In this document: in pieces, positions 36,529-46,018 of the stretch
How the letters are laid out: each line of letters begins with the position of its first letter
Numbering within the stretch: the first letter of the stretch is position 1
Assembly (NCBI RefSeq): GCF_946480185.1
Contig: NZ_CAMLIG010000004.1
Location: forward strand, 62,001 to 126,000
Reading direction: 5' to 3'
Source of the DNA: an uncultured Pedobacter sp.
GTDB taxonomy: Bacteria; Bacteroidota; Bacteroidia; Sphingobacteriales; Sphingobacteriaceae
DNA length: 64,000 bases
Position numbers and translations under genes: made by a program
Notes under the pieces: model-generated
What the model was told of the DNA's origin: nothing
The model's database searches: none
Seen by the model: the letters and a program-made list of their open reading frames with translations, nothing else

Positions 36529-36782
36529 TTATTTATTTGTTGTTTTACATCACAAATCTCATTGCGTTGATTTGATATGGAATAGTTATTTGAAGTATTT
36601 AACTTGTATAGTGACTTTAAAAATACAGTTTCTGTATATAAATAAACATCCTAACCTACCAATATCAAGAAGATATCATGATGCAAAACTGTATAAAACA
36701 AACATAAATTGCCAATGAAATGTTTAGATTTATTAAAATAAAAAAAACCATTTGCACCTAAAAATCGTTATTTAACATTAGA

Positions 36783-37460
36783 ATGAAAAAAACCGCCATT
36801 ATACTTTTTGCCGATCTGCCTGATTTTGAGGCCAGGGCTAAAAGCTTATGTGGTTTTTCATCACAAAAAGCGACAAGAAATATTTCTTCCGTTTTAACTC
36901 ATCATTTTTACGATTTAGCTAAAGAAACTACTGCAGAAACGTTTTTAATAGATACACTCCAACAAAAGGGAAAAAGTTTTGGAGAAAAAATCGCTAACGC
37001 TTTCGCCGCTATTTATGCTAAAGGATTCGAAAATATAATTTGCATAGGCAATGATGCTCCGGATTTAAATTTAAATAAGTTACAGTATTCAATTACGCAA
37101 ATTGAAACAGGAAACGCGGTTTTAGGGCCTACTTTTGATGGCGGTGCTTACCTAATTGGTATCCCAAAACAAAAATTTAATCAACAAAAATTCCAGCAAA
37201 TTGGCTGGCAAAGCAAAGAAACATTTAAAGATTTATTATTGCTGTTTAACAGTGATGTTATTGAACTGGAAAAGTTAATCGATTTAGACCATTCCAAAGA
37301 TTTTTCATCCTGTAAAAGCTTTAATCCCTTAATCAAACGTTTGTTAAACGTTATCAAAAGCTTTAAACCGCTTTTCCAAGTAAATACCAACACAGAAAAA
37401 AGCATTTTTTTTCTGGTCGACTCTGCCTTTTTAAAAGGTCCTCCCCTGTTTTCTATTTAA
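36783..37460 (+). CDS. DUF2064-like protein A (divergent TIGR04282-type transferase)
   Basis: 225 residues. The Rossmann-like core matches DUF2064: 'KGFENIICIGNDAPDLNLNKLQ' and 'AVLGPTFDGGAYLIGI'. The usual N-terminal P-x-x-G-x-V-K-T-R motif is absent ('FADLPDFEARAKSLC' stands in its place) and the acidic D-I-D-T-P-x-D motif is 'LIDLDHSKDF'. DUF2064 proteins are nucleotidyl/glycosyltransferase-like and some are annotated as arsenosugar biosynthesis glycosyltransferases. The C-terminal KGPPLF tail is shared with protein B at 39129. First gene of the ArsS-like array. Confidence 0.75.
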   Translation: MKKTAIILFADLPDFEARAKSLCGFSSQKATRNISSVLTHHFYDLAKETTAETFLIDTLQQKGKSFGEKIANAFAAIYAKGFENIICIGNDAPDLNLNKLQYSITQIETGNAVLGPTFDGGAYLIGIPKQKFNQQKFQQIGWQSKETFKDLLLLFNSDVIELEKLIDLDHSKDFSSCKSFNPLIKRLLNVIKSFKPLFQVNTNTEKSIFFLVDSAFLKGPPLFSI

Positions 37461-37540
37461 CAGAAAACCTTTTTATTGCTGTTCAAATTCTATTTAAAAT
37501 TACTTAATAACCTGTTTTTCGGGCTAAAACAAAATATATC

Positions 37541-37876
37541 ATGGCAAAAGATTACTTCAATCCAGAAGATTTAAAAAAATTTGGAAACATTACTGAGTTT
37601 CAAAAACCAATGGGCGATAAATTTTTCGACTATTATGCTGAGGTTTTTAAAGAAGGTGCATTAACAGTTAGAGAAAAATCACTGATTGCTTTGGCCGTTG
37701 CGCATGCTGTGCAATGTCCTTATTGTATTGATGCTTATTCATCAGACTGTTTACAAAAAGGCGCCGATGAAGAACAAATGATGGAGGCTGTTCATGTTGC
37801 CTCAGCAATTAAAGCAGGTTCTACCTTAGTTTACGGAGTGCAAATGATGAACCACGTAAAAGACAAAACAATGTAA
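37541..37876 (+). CDS. AhpD-like protein of the ArsS cluster (TIGR04169-like)
   Basis: 111 residues. 'TVREKSLIALAVAHAVQCPYCIDAYSSDCLQKGADEEQMMEAVHVASAIKAGSTLVYG' is a CMD/AhpD core with Cys59-x-x-Cys62. Its small size and its place directly before an ArsS-type radical SAM gene (2-base gap) match the peroxidase-like protein described for arsenosugar-type clusters. It may handle thiol or disulfide chemistry for the radical SAM step or its product (inference). Confidence 0.85.
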   Translation: MAKDYFNPEDLKKFGNITEFQKPMGDKFFDYYAEVFKEGALTVREKSLIALAVAHAVQCPYCIDAYSSDCLQKGADEEQMMEAVHVASAIKAGSTLVYGVQMMNHVKDKTM

Positions 37877-37878
37877 TT

Positions 37879-38946
37879 ATGGGTGTTAAACAAATTTCAA
37901 AATCTTTAAAAGCATCTGGAAATGCCTTGGACAGTACCTTTTACCAGTTAAAAGTATTGTCGCAAAAAGACGTTCAGGATGGTGCTTATGAAAGTTTCCA
38001 CAAAAAAATAAAAGCCGAAGGCGTAGATTTCATCAAAGTATCTGAGTTGGAGATTTTCCAAATCAACATTGGTAAACTTTGCAACCAAACCTGCTCACAC
38101 TGCCATGTTGATGCCGGTCCGGACAGGAAAGAAGAAAACATGTCTTTTGAGACTTTGGAAAGATGCCTTTACCTAATTAAAACTTACAATTTTAAAAAGG
38201 TAGATATTACAGGCGGTGCTCCAGAAATGAATCCGCACTTTAAGTGGTTTGTAGAAGAATGTACCAAAGCCGGTGTAGAGGTGATGGTTCGTTGCAATTT
38301 GACCATCATTATGTCCAATAAAAAGTATCATGATTTACCTGATTTTTTTAAAGCTAATAAAGTTCATGTAATTTCTTCTTTGCCCTCATTTTCTGCCATG
38401 AGAACGGATGCACAACGTGGCGACGGTGTTTTCGAAGATTCTATTGCCGCCTTGCAAAAACTAAATGCGGTTGGTTATGGCATTGAAGGAAGCGGACTCA
38501 TCATTGATTTGGTTTATAATCCGTCTGGCGCTTATTTACCTGGCGACCAAAAATCAATGGAAGCAGAGTTTAAAAGACAATTAAAACGCAAGTTTGATAT
38601 TGTATTTAACAGCCTATTTGCCATTACCAATTTACCGGTAAGCAGATTTTTGGATTACCTACTGGAAACCAATAAATATTTAGATTATATGCATGAATTG
38701 GTAAATGCTTTTAATCCTTCAACCTTAAATGGATTGATGTGCAAAAACACCATTAGCATTAGCTGGGAAGGTTTTATGTACGATTGCGATTTTAACCAAC
38801 AACTGGATTTAAAATTCATCGGAAATGCTAAACATATAGATGATTTCGATTTTGAGGAGATTTTGAACCGGAAAATTATTGTGAATAACCACTGTTATGG
38901 TTGTACCGCTGGGGCGGGAAGTAGTTGTGGAGGAGAGATAGCGTAG
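37879..38946 (+). CDS. ArsS-type radical SAM protein (radical SAM/Cys-rich)
   Basis: 355 residues. The radical SAM cluster motif is Cys68-x3-Cys72-x2-Cys75 in GKLCNQTCSHCHVDAGPDR, followed by 'VDITGGAPEMNPHFKWFVEE' (GGE-like region), 'VMVRCNLTII' and the ArsS-specific Cys-rich C-terminus HCYGCTAGAGSSCGG, which probably holds auxiliary iron-sulfur or substrate ligands. Characterised ArsS joins a 5'-deoxyadenosyl group to a dimethylated arsenic acceptor. The family match is strong, but no arsenite methyltransferase or arsenic-resistance gene is in the window, so the natural acceptor here may differ. Confidence 0.88.
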   Translation: MGVKQISKSLKASGNALDSTFYQLKVLSQKDVQDGAYESFHKKIKAEGVDFIKVSELEIFQINIGKLCNQTCSHCHVDAGPDRKEENMSFETLERCLYLIKTYNFKKVDITGGAPEMNPHFKWFVEECTKAGVEVMVRCNLTIIMSNKKYHDLPDFFKANKVHVISSLPSFSAMRTDAQRGDGVFEDSIAALQKLNAVGYGIEGSGLIIDLVYNPSGAYLPGDQKSMEAEFKRQLKRKFDIVFNSLFAITNLPVSRFLDYLLETNKYLDYMHELVNAFNPSTLNGLMCKNTISISWEGFMYDCDFNQQLDLKFIGNAKHIDDFDFEEILNRKIIVNNHCYGCTAGAGSSCGGEIA

Positions 38947-39128
38947 CCTGTCGGGATTTACCACAGAAAAAATTCGTGTATGCTTTGCGGCAAATTTAAC
39001 CACAGCGGATACAAACAACACAGCGCTAAACTAAAAAACTGGCTCTGTGCTCGTGTACTTCGCGGTAAAAACAAAAACCCAAGCAATGAAAAAACTCAGT
39101 GGATTATTAAAATTTAAATAAAACAAAT
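38947..39128. other. intra-array spacer with repeat-like sequence and an 11-codon frame
   Basis: Contains two related phrases, TCGTGTATGCTTTGCGGCAAA and CTCGTGTACTTCGCGGTAAAA, preceded by ACCACAG / CTCTGTG, which look like a dispersed intergenic repeat. At 39086-39121 an ATG opens MKKLSGLLKFK-stop just before the non-ATG start of the next gene, in another frame. Confidence 0.5.
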
Positions 39129-39812
39129 TTGGACAACAGCCTCACAAATTTTAAAACCTGCATCCTTTATTTTACAAGGGGGAAATTTGGCCTGAAATCG
39201 TTTTCTTCTAATACAAGGAAGTCAAACGCAGTCCAACGTTTGTTGTTTAATAAAACACTGTCCGAAATCAGGAAATCACAACTTGATTATAGGATAAGTA
39301 ATGGTGCTGCTTTTGGTGATGATATTTTAGAACGCTTAAACGGTGCAATTGCTCATATTTTTAATTCGGGGTTTAAAAAAGTAATTGTTGTTGGCGATGA
39401 TACCCCAGAACTTTCCGTTAAACAAATTCAGCAAGCAAAAGAAAACCTCAGCAACGGAAAATTAAGTATTGGACCTGCCAAAGATGGCGGAACCTACTTG
39501 ATGGCTTTTAGTAAATCAGATTTTGAAAAAGGGATTTTACAAAAACTCTCTTGGCATAGTCCGCTTTTTAACGGTGAATTACTTAAAAATATACAATCAG
39601 CTAAGCTTAAGGTTGAGCTTTTAGCACCGCTCGAGGATTTAGACACCAAATTAGATTTAACTGTATTTTTATCGAGGCATTTTATCGATCCATTCTCAAG
39701 GATTTTAAAAAATCTCTTTTTTGCTGTTCAAAAAAGATTTATTCCCGAGAACTTATACTTTACAAACTTTTCTGACTACGCATTTGACAGAGGCCCGCCA
39801 CAAAAGATTTAA
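39129..39812 (+). CDS. DUF2064-like protein B (divergent TIGR04282-type transferase)
   Basis: 227 residues from a TTG at 39129, the only start-like codon between an in-frame stop (39108) and the conserved region; no ATG or GTG is available. Core motifs 'GFKKVIVVGDDTPELSVKQIQQ' and 'LSIGPAKDGGTYLMAF' identify DUF2064, and 'PLEDLDTKLDLTVF' resembles the D-I-D-T-x-x-D motif. The canonical N-terminal V-K-T-R motif is missing, as in protein A, and the end DRGPPQKI parallels A's KGPPLFSI. Two such paralogues flanking one radical SAM gene suggest a heteromer or two successive transfers (inference). Confidence 0.72.
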   Translation: MDNSLTNFKTCILYFTRGKFGLKSFSSNTRKSNAVQRLLFNKTLSEIRKSQLDYRISNGAAFGDDILERLNGAIAHIFNSGFKKVIVVGDDTPELSVKQIQQAKENLSNGKLSIGPAKDGGTYLMAFSKSDFEKGILQKLSWHSPLFNGELLKNIQSAKLKVELLAPLEDLDTKLDLTVFLSRHFIDPFSRILKNLFFAVQKRFIPENLYFTNFSDYAFDRGPPQKI

Positions 39813-39864
39813 TTCTTTTACGGGATAGAGCGTAATTTTTAAACACTTCATCATTTCAAGGAAC

Positions 39865-39910
39865 GAGCATGTGGTATATGATAAATGTTTCACTCTCGTT
39901 CAACATAACG
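39865..39910. repeat. degenerate hairpin-repeat fragment
   Basis: 'AAATGTTTCACTCTCGTTCAACATAACG' region resembles the right arm of the TCTCAC hairpin repeat family (GATGTTTCACTTCGTTC.. at 58264). Only this half is recognisable. Confidence 0.4.
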
Positions 39911-39979
39911 AAAAGCAGAAAACAAACGCCCAAATCCCCATCTTAATTCATCAATTTTTTTATCTAATTATTCATTAGA

Positions 39980-42900
39980 ATGAGATCAATCTTTACGATT
40001 GTTATGTCTTTTTGTTTGCTGAATTTTGCCTTTGCGCAAAATGTTAAAGTTAGCGGAACAATTATAGACCAAGTTACCGGCGAAAAAATTATCGGCGTAA
40101 GTATTAAAGAAAAAAACGCTCCGAAAAACGGCACTGCCAGTAATGTTGACGGAAAATTTAATTTAAATGTAAGCACTAAAAACGCTGTTTTGGTAATCAG
40201 CTATATTGGTTATAACAGCCAAGAAGTTGCTTTAAACGGAAAATCTAACCTAACTATAAGTTTAAAACCGGGTTTATTGTTAAACGAAACTGTAGTTACG
40301 GCCTTAGGTGTTGAACGCAATTCTAAATCTTTAGGCTACAATGTTCAGCAATTGCGGGCCAAGGAAATAAACGAGGTTAAATCAGTAAATTTTTTAGATA
40401 ACTTAACGGCCAAAGTTGCCGGCGTAACCATTACGCAGGGCGCAAGTGGCGTGGGTTCAACTTCTAAAATTGTGATCCGTGGAGAAAGTTCTTTTACAAA
40501 CAACAATCCACTTTTTGTAGTTGATGGCACACCCATTAACAATAATGACATTGTCCCACGTTACGTAGAAGCGCCATCAAGCTTTCAGGCTATTGATTTT
40601 GGAAATGGAGCTATGGACATTAATCTGGATGATATTGCTTCCGTTTCAGTTTTAAAAGGCGCAGCAGCCGCGGCACTTTACGGCAGCAGGGCAGCAAATG
40701 GAGTGATTTTAATTAACACCAAAGATGGTAGCGATGCCAAAGGTTTTGGCGTGAGTTTTAACACCACTACTTCTATTGAAAGTCCGTTTAAATTGCCCCA
40801 GTTCCAGAATACTTACGGACAAGGAAACGGAGGTCAGTTTGCTTTTAAAGACGGTTTAGGTGGCGGTGTTAATGATATTCTGACTTATTCTTACGGTCCG
40901 AAATTAGATCAAGGAACACTGATTGCGCAGTATGACAGTCCGGTTACTTTACCAGATGGAAGCGTTGTGCGTGGTGGTGATGTTGGTGCTTACAGTGGAA
41001 TTCCCATTACGCCTACCCCGTTTATTTCACACCCGGATAATTTAAAAGACTTTTACGAAACCGGAAAAACTTTCATCAACAACTTGGCTTTTAGCGGAAA
41101 GTACGACAAAGGTAATTACCGCTTGTCATACACCGATTTAAACAGTCAATCTTTTATTCCCGGAGTTGATTATTTGAGAAAAAACTTATCCGCGAACCTC
41201 AACTTTCAACCTTCGAAGAAGCTAAATTTCAAATCAACCATTATTTATCAGAATGCAAAAAGTGATAATCGTCCATCAAGCGGATACGGTTCTGAAAACT
41301 TGCAGTATGGCTTATTGGCTTGGTTGCCCCGCTCTTTGGATATTGCGCCACTTAAAAATTACTGGCAAACAGGCTTAGAAGGCTTAAGGAACTACTCGTA
41401 CAATTATACCTATTTCGACAATCCGTATTTCATTTTAAAAGAAAACAGAAATGAATTAGACCGAGACCGGATTTTTGGAAATATTGCTTTGAAATATGAT
41501 TTGGCTCCGCATTTATTTGTGCAACTGAGAAGTGGCATGGATTACAGCAATGAAAGAAGAAGACTGTTACGAAATTACAGTACTAACCGTTTTAAAAACG
41601 GAGCTTACGCAGAACAAAATATATTTTACAGAGAAATAAACACCGATGCCTTACTTAATTATACCAGAAAAATCAACGATTTTGGTTTGGACTTTTCATT
41701 AGGAGGCAACCAATTAACTCAGGATTTTAAAAGTAATCAAACGCAAACATCAGCGTTAGCGCAACCGGCTTTATTTACTTTGGCAAATGCGGCAACGCCT
41801 TTAGAAATATTCACTTTCGCCAGTAAAAAACGCATTAACAGCACTTACGGAAGTGCTAAATTTAGCTTCAAAAATTATTTATTTGTTGATGTTACCGGCA
41901 GAAATGATTGGTCGAGTGCATTGGCAACACCTTTAAGCACCAAAAACACTTCTTTCTTTTACCCGTCGGTTTCGGGAAGTTTTGTGCTTTCAGAAATCAC
42001 CAAATTGCCTAAACAAATATCTTTCTTGAAATTTAGAGCAAGTTATGCGCAAATTGGTAACGATACAGATCCGTACCAAACCGCAGGCGCTTTTGTACCT
42101 GCAACACCCTATAACAGTGCGCCTACATTAACTGATCAAAATAGTATTGCCAATCCAAATTTAAAACCAGAGCAAACAAAATCATCGGAATTTGGTGCTG
42201 ATATCCGTTTTTTTGGCGACAGATTGGGTATTGATGCCACTTACTATAATTCGCTAACGGAAAATCAAATTTTATCATTACCTGTTTCAATTTCTACAGG
42301 TTATGCACAAAGGGTAACCAACGGTGGTGCAGTACGATCTAAAGGCGTTGAACTTATTTTAACCGGGACGCCTATTTTAAGCAAAAACTTTAGGTGGAAT
42401 TCGACAGTAAATTTCAGTACTAATACTTCAACGGTTCAATCTTTACCTGACGGTGCAAAGCAACTTACTTTGGCCTACGCAAGAGTATATGACAGCCCTG
42501 CGCAAACCGTTTACTACATTGCTACAGAAGGCGGCAAAATAGGCGATTTATGGGGAACTGGTTATTTAAAGAATAGCAACGGTAAGTTTATTGTTGATGC
42601 CAATGGCAACCTAATTACAGATAATACCTTAAAGAAACTGGGCAATTACAACCCCGATTTTATGATGGGTTTCAGCAACTCTTTTAAATACAAACAGTTT
42701 GATTTTGGATTTTTATTTGATTGGAGAAAAGGTGGAATTTTAGTTTCGAGAACATTGGCTCTAGCCGGAGTTGCCGGTCAATTGAAAGAAACTGAATATC
42801 GCCCTGCTGATGGTTTAGCCTTTGACGGCGTAATGAACACCGGAACAACTGCAAACCCAGTTTACGTAATCAATACCAAAAAAATAGCCGCAGAAAGCTA

Positions 42901-43204
42901 TTATCGTCAGTTTTACGATCGTAATAACGAGGAGAACAATACTTATGATGATTCTTATTTAAAACTTCGCCAGTTTAATTTGGGATATACTTTTGATAAA
43001 GCGGCTTTATCAAAAACTTTTATGAAAGATGTACAAAGCATTAAAGTTTCCTTTATCGGGAAAAATGTATTTGCCATATCAAAAATACCTCACTTTGATC
43101 CAGAGCAGTTAGCCTTACAGGGCAACAAGTTTTTAAACGGAACTGAAGATATGAGTTACCCAAGCGCAAGAAGTTTTGGTTTGAGTTTAGGTATTAATTT
43201 TTAA
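39980..43204 (+). CDS. SusC/RagA family TonB-dependent transporter of the ArsS-like array
   Basis: 1074 residues with a signal peptide ending at FAFAQN. A carboxypeptidase-like domain ('GTIIDQVTGEKIIGVSIKEKNAPKNGTASNVDGKFNLNV') precedes the plug ('NETVVTALGVERNSKSLGYNVQQ', 'NLDDIASVSVLKGAAAAALYGSRAANGVILI') and a barrel ending GLSLGINF with C-terminal Phe. It should import a ligand with the adjacent SusD-like lipoprotein. Unlike the pectin SusC, it sits with a radical SAM gene and no glycoside hydrolases, so its ligand is probably not a polysaccharide fragment. Confidence 0.93.
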   Translation: MRSIFTIVMSFCLLNFAFAQNVKVSGTIIDQVTGEKIIGVSIKEKNAPKNGTASNVDGKFNLNVSTKNAVLVISYIGYNSQEVALNGKSNLTISLKPGLLLNETVVTALGVERNSKSLGYNVQQLRAKEINEVKSVNFLDNLTAKVAGVTITQGASGVGSTSKIVIRGESSFTNNNPLFVVDGTPINNNDIVPRYVEAPSSFQAIDFGNGAMDINLDDIASVSVLKGAAAAALYGSRAANGVILINTKDGSDAKGFGVSFNTTTSIESPFKLPQFQNTYGQGNGGQFAFKDGLGGGVNDILTYSYGPKLDQGTLIAQYDSPVTLPDGSVVRGGDVGAYSGIPITPTPFISHPDNLKDFYETGKTFINNLAFSGKYDKGNYRLSYTDLNSQSFIPGVDYLRKNLSANLNFQPSKKLNFKSTIIYQNAKSDNRPSSGYGSENLQYGLLAWLPRSLDIAPLKNYWQTGLEGLRNYSYNYTYFDNPYFILKENRNELDRDRIFGNIALKYDLAPHLFVQLRSGMDYSNERRRLLRNYSTNRFKNGAYAEQNIFYREINTDALLNYTRKINDFGLDFSLGGNQLTQDFKSNQTQTSALAQPALFTLANAATPLEIFTFASKKRINSTYGSAKFSFKNYLFVDVTGRNDWSSALATPLSTKNTSFFYPSVSGSFVLSEITKLPKQISFLKFRASYAQIGNDTDPYQTAGAFVPATPYNSAPTLTDQNSIANPNLKPEQTKSSEFGADIRFFGDRLGIDATYYNSLTENQILSLPVSISTGYAQRVTNGGAVRSKGVELILTGTPILSKNFRWNSTVNFSTNTSTVQSLPDGAKQLTLAYARVYDSPAQTVYYIATEGGKIGDLWGTGYLKNSNGKFIVDANGNLITDNTLKKLGNYNPDFMMGFSNSFKYKQFDFGFLFDWRKGGILVSRTLALAGVAGQLKETEYRPADGLAFDGVMNTGTTANPVYVINTKKIAAESYYRQFYDRNNEENNTYDDSYLKLRQFNLGYTFDKAALSKTFMKDVQSIKVSFIGKNVFAISKIPHFDPEQLALQGNKFLNGTEDMSYPSARSFGLSLGINF

Positions 43205-43215
43205 GAGACAGAACA

Positions 43216-44652
43216 ATGAAACGATATATAATTTTACTGATTGCCACTTTAGGATTGGCATCTTGCACCAAAAATTTAAGCGAGATTAACACCAATCCAA
43301 ACTCGCCGATAGACGCCCAACCCTCACTTTTATTTAGGAAAGTGCTGTTTGATTATGGCGAGCAAATGTCTTTTGAGGCCTTTGATGCCGGCAATTTATT
43401 AGGTCAATATTTTACAATGATTGATTTTAACAATTTTGACCGCCACGCTTTATCCGAGCCATTGTACGCCGGAAATCCTTGGCCTTTTATTTACAAAAAT
43501 CTCCGCGATAATGAAATCGTTTTACAAAAGTCAATCGCTAACCCCACCTTTGCAGTTTATAAAGGGCCGGCTTTGGTAATGAAAGCTTACATGACAGCGG
43601 CTTTAACAGATTTGTATGGCGATGTGCCTTACAGCGAAGCTTTGAAGGGGAAATCTCAGGTTTTTACACCTAAGTACGATAAGCAGGAAGATATTTATCA
43701 AGGTGCGGATGGTATTTTGAAAAACCTAGAGAACGCCATTGCCGCAATGACGGCTTACACAGGCGCCACCAAATTGGATGGCGATATTGTGTATAACGGC
43801 AATCTTCAAAACTGGATTAAATTTGCAAATTCCTTGCGTATCAAATACCTGATGAGAATTTCCGGAAAAGTAAATGTTGCATCAGAACTACAGAAAATTT
43901 ATACTACTGGTAATTACATCGGTGCAAACGCAAACAATGCGGTTTTCCAGTTTTCTGCAACAGCGCCAAATAATTTTAGGATTACTACCGCGAGAATTGG
44001 CGATTTTAGCTTGTACATTATGTCTAAAACGGCCGAAGAAATTTTGAAAAACTATAACGATCCTCGCATTTCATTATTCTATCGGCCAACTGCCAACAAT
44101 GCAAATTTGTATGTAGGCTTAATCAACGGTCCGGACGCCACAACAAATCCGGTAACTGTCTCCAATTACAGTTTAACAGGAAAAATCTTTAGGGAGAACG
44201 GCGCTAATTTAAAATACAACTACATGACCGCTTGGGAAACTAATTTCTTTTTAGCAGAAGCTGCTCAAAAAGGGTTAATTAACGCAAGCGCCAAAACATT
44301 GTACGATTTAGCGGTAACACAAGGTTTCGAATATTGGAACGTAACTATGCCTGCAACTTATTTAACTGTTGGCCCGGCATTATTTAATCCGCTTTCGCCC
44401 GATGCTTTAAAATTAATCATCACCCAAAAATGGATCCCTAACAATTTAAATGGTTACGAAGCTTGGATAGAATACCGCAGAACTGGTTTCCCAGTTTTAA
44501 AACCGGTACAAGCAAGCGAGAACAACGGTTTGTATCCAGTGAGGATGCCTTATCCCCAAGAGGAATCAACCTTAAATCAACAGAATTACAAGGCGGCTGC
44601 AACCGCAACAGACAATAACAGCATCAATAAAAAAGTTTGGTGGAATAATTAA
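43216..44652 (+). CDS. SusD/RagB-like nutrient-binding lipoprotein
   Basis: 478 residues with lipobox ending at Cys17 (LGLASCTKN). The pattern 'NTNPNSPIDAQPSLLFRKVLFDYGEQMSF', 'AYMTAALTDLYGDVPYSEALKG', 'WIKFANSLRIKYLMRISGKV' and 'NGYEAWIEYRRTGFPVL' is that of the SusD-like subgroup that often pairs with peptide- or small-molecule-type SusC proteins rather than with glycan importers. It follows the SusC gene by 11 bases. Confidence 0.9.
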   Translation: MKRYIILLIATLGLASCTKNLSEINTNPNSPIDAQPSLLFRKVLFDYGEQMSFEAFDAGNLLGQYFTMIDFNNFDRHALSEPLYAGNPWPFIYKNLRDNEIVLQKSIANPTFAVYKGPALVMKAYMTAALTDLYGDVPYSEALKGKSQVFTPKYDKQEDIYQGADGILKNLENAIAAMTAYTGATKLDGDIVYNGNLQNWIKFANSLRIKYLMRISGKVNVASELQKIYTTGNYIGANANNAVFQFSATAPNNFRITTARIGDFSLYIMSKTAEEILKNYNDPRISLFYRPTANNANLYVGLINGPDATTNPVTVSNYSLTGKIFRENGANLKYNYMTAWETNFFLAEAAQKGLINASAKTLYDLAVTQGFEYWNVTMPATYLTVGPALFNPLSPDALKLIITQKWIPNNLNGYEAWIEYRRTGFPVLKPVQASENNGLYPVRMPYPQEESTLNQQNYKAAATATDNNSINKKVWWNN

Positions 44653-44656
44653 AAAA

Positions 44657-46018
44657 ATGGAGAATCATATCGTTACTTACCTGCAATGGGGTTTTATTTT
44701 ACTTTCAAGTGTTTTAATATTTGCCCTTGCACCTATTGCAAAAACCACCAGAGATTTTTTTTACGGCACTAAAAACAATAAACAACCAAACGCCATTTTG
44801 CTGACCAGCAGTTTGGTTATTAGTTGGATATTCGCAAAATCCATCACCAACGTAGCTGATTTGGGTTTAAGTTTTGGTTTGGTAGGTGTAGTGGCTTATG
44901 CTACCTATTACCTATCTTTTTTGGTGGCTGGTTTGGTAATTTATAAAATGAGATTAAAAGGTGGATTTAACAGTATCCATCATTTTATTGGCTCTAAATA
45001 CGGAAAAGGGGCATTGTACCTCTTTTCCATTTTAATTGCATTTAGGTTATTTAACGAGGTTTGGTCAAATACGATGGTAATTGGTTCTTACTTTGGTGAT
45101 GCCGGTTCTACACCTTATTTCGCCGCTATTATCGTTTTCACTTTGCTTACTTTGGCTTATGCATTAAAAGGCGGAATGAGTACTTCCATTTTAACAGATG
45201 TTATCCAGATGATACTTTTTGGAGTTTTACTAACCGCTATTTTGGCCCACATTTTACCGGAGATGAAAAGCGACTTAAAACCGATTTATAACTCTGGAAC
45301 ATGGAGTATGGCTACCGGAGGAAACTTAGTTTTGGTAGCGCTGTTACAATGTTTCAGTTATCCTTTTCATGACCCTGTTTTAACTGACCGTGGTTTTATT
45401 ACCTCACCAAAAACCACGCTTAAATCTTTTTTATGGGCAACTGTAATTGGCGTTTTATGCATTGCACTGTTCGGAATTGTTGGGATTTTTGCCCAAACAA
45501 AAGGGATGACAGGGCAAGCAACGGTAGAAGTCGCCAAGTTTTTTGGACCTGTGATGTTGCTCATCATGAATTTTATTATGGTAACTTCCGCTGCTTCAAC
45601 ACTTGACTCTGCTTTCTCCTCTTTTTCTAAATTATACAACATTGATATTTTCCCAAACCGCGAATTAAAAATCAGTCGCGGTAGATTGGCGATGGTAGTT
45701 TTAACTATTTTAGGTACCATTCCAATATTCTTTAGACCAGAAATATTGTCTGCAACAACACTTAGCGGAACAATGGTCATTGGCTTAGCGCCCGTTTTCC
45801 TTTTCTGGAACAGCAAAATGCCGAAGTTTTCATTTTATGCGCCCGTAATCTTCGGTTTATTGATGGGTTTGGTGATGGTGTTTGAAATTGTTCCAAAATC
45901 ATGGATATTCACCAATGGCAAATACAACGATTTACTAGGTGTAAATTTATGGGGAAGTTTAGTGTGCTTTGTATTATTCTTTATTCCTTTGCTAAATAAA
46001 CGATGGAGAAAAGCATAG
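44657..46018 (+). CDS. sodium:solute symporter of the ArsS-like array
   Basis: 453 residues with about 12-13 membrane segments, starting 4 bases after the SusD stop. Features include 'NAILLTSSLVISWIFAKSITNVADLGLSFG', 'LKGGMSTSILTDVIQMILFGVLL', 'QCFSYPFHDPVLTDRGFITSPKTTLKSFLWA' and 'VTSAASTLDSAFSSFSKLYNI', which fit the SSS superfamily but diverge from sugar symporters. It provides the inner-membrane step after the SusC/D pair. Its 3' end overlaps the next gene by 16 bases. Confidence 0.87.
   Translation: MENHIVTYLQWGFILLSSVLIFALAPIAKTTRDFFYGTKNNKQPNAILLTSSLVISWIFAKSITNVADLGLSFGLVGVVAYATYYLSFLVAGLVIYKMRLKGGFNSIHHFIGSKYGKGALYLFSILIAFRLFNEVWSNTMVIGSYFGDAGSTPYFAAIIVFTLLTLAYALKGGMSTSILTDVIQMILFGVLLTAILAHILPEMKSDLKPIYNSGTWSMATGGNLVLVALLQCFSYPFHDPVLTDRGFITSPKTTLKSFLWATVIGVLCIALFGIVGIFAQTKGMTGQATVEVAKFFGPVMLLIMNFIMVTSAASTLDSAFSSFSKLYNIDIFPNRELKISRGRLAMVVLTILGTIPIFFRPEILSATTLSGTMVIGLAPVFLFWNSKMPKFSFYAPVIFGLLMGLVMVFEIVPKSWIFTNGKYNDLLGVNLWGSLVCFVLFFIPLLNKRWRKA

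Noticed and set aside
36783..38946. Calling the radical SAM array a proven arsenosugar pathway
   Set aside because: No arsenite methyltransferase or arsenic-resistance gene is in the window and both DUF2064 proteins lack a family motif; only the ArsS and AhpD-like matches are strong.
45367..45816. A 149-codon minus-strand frame inside the symporter gene
   Set aside because: It lies antisense to a well-supported membrane protein and has no recognisable domain.
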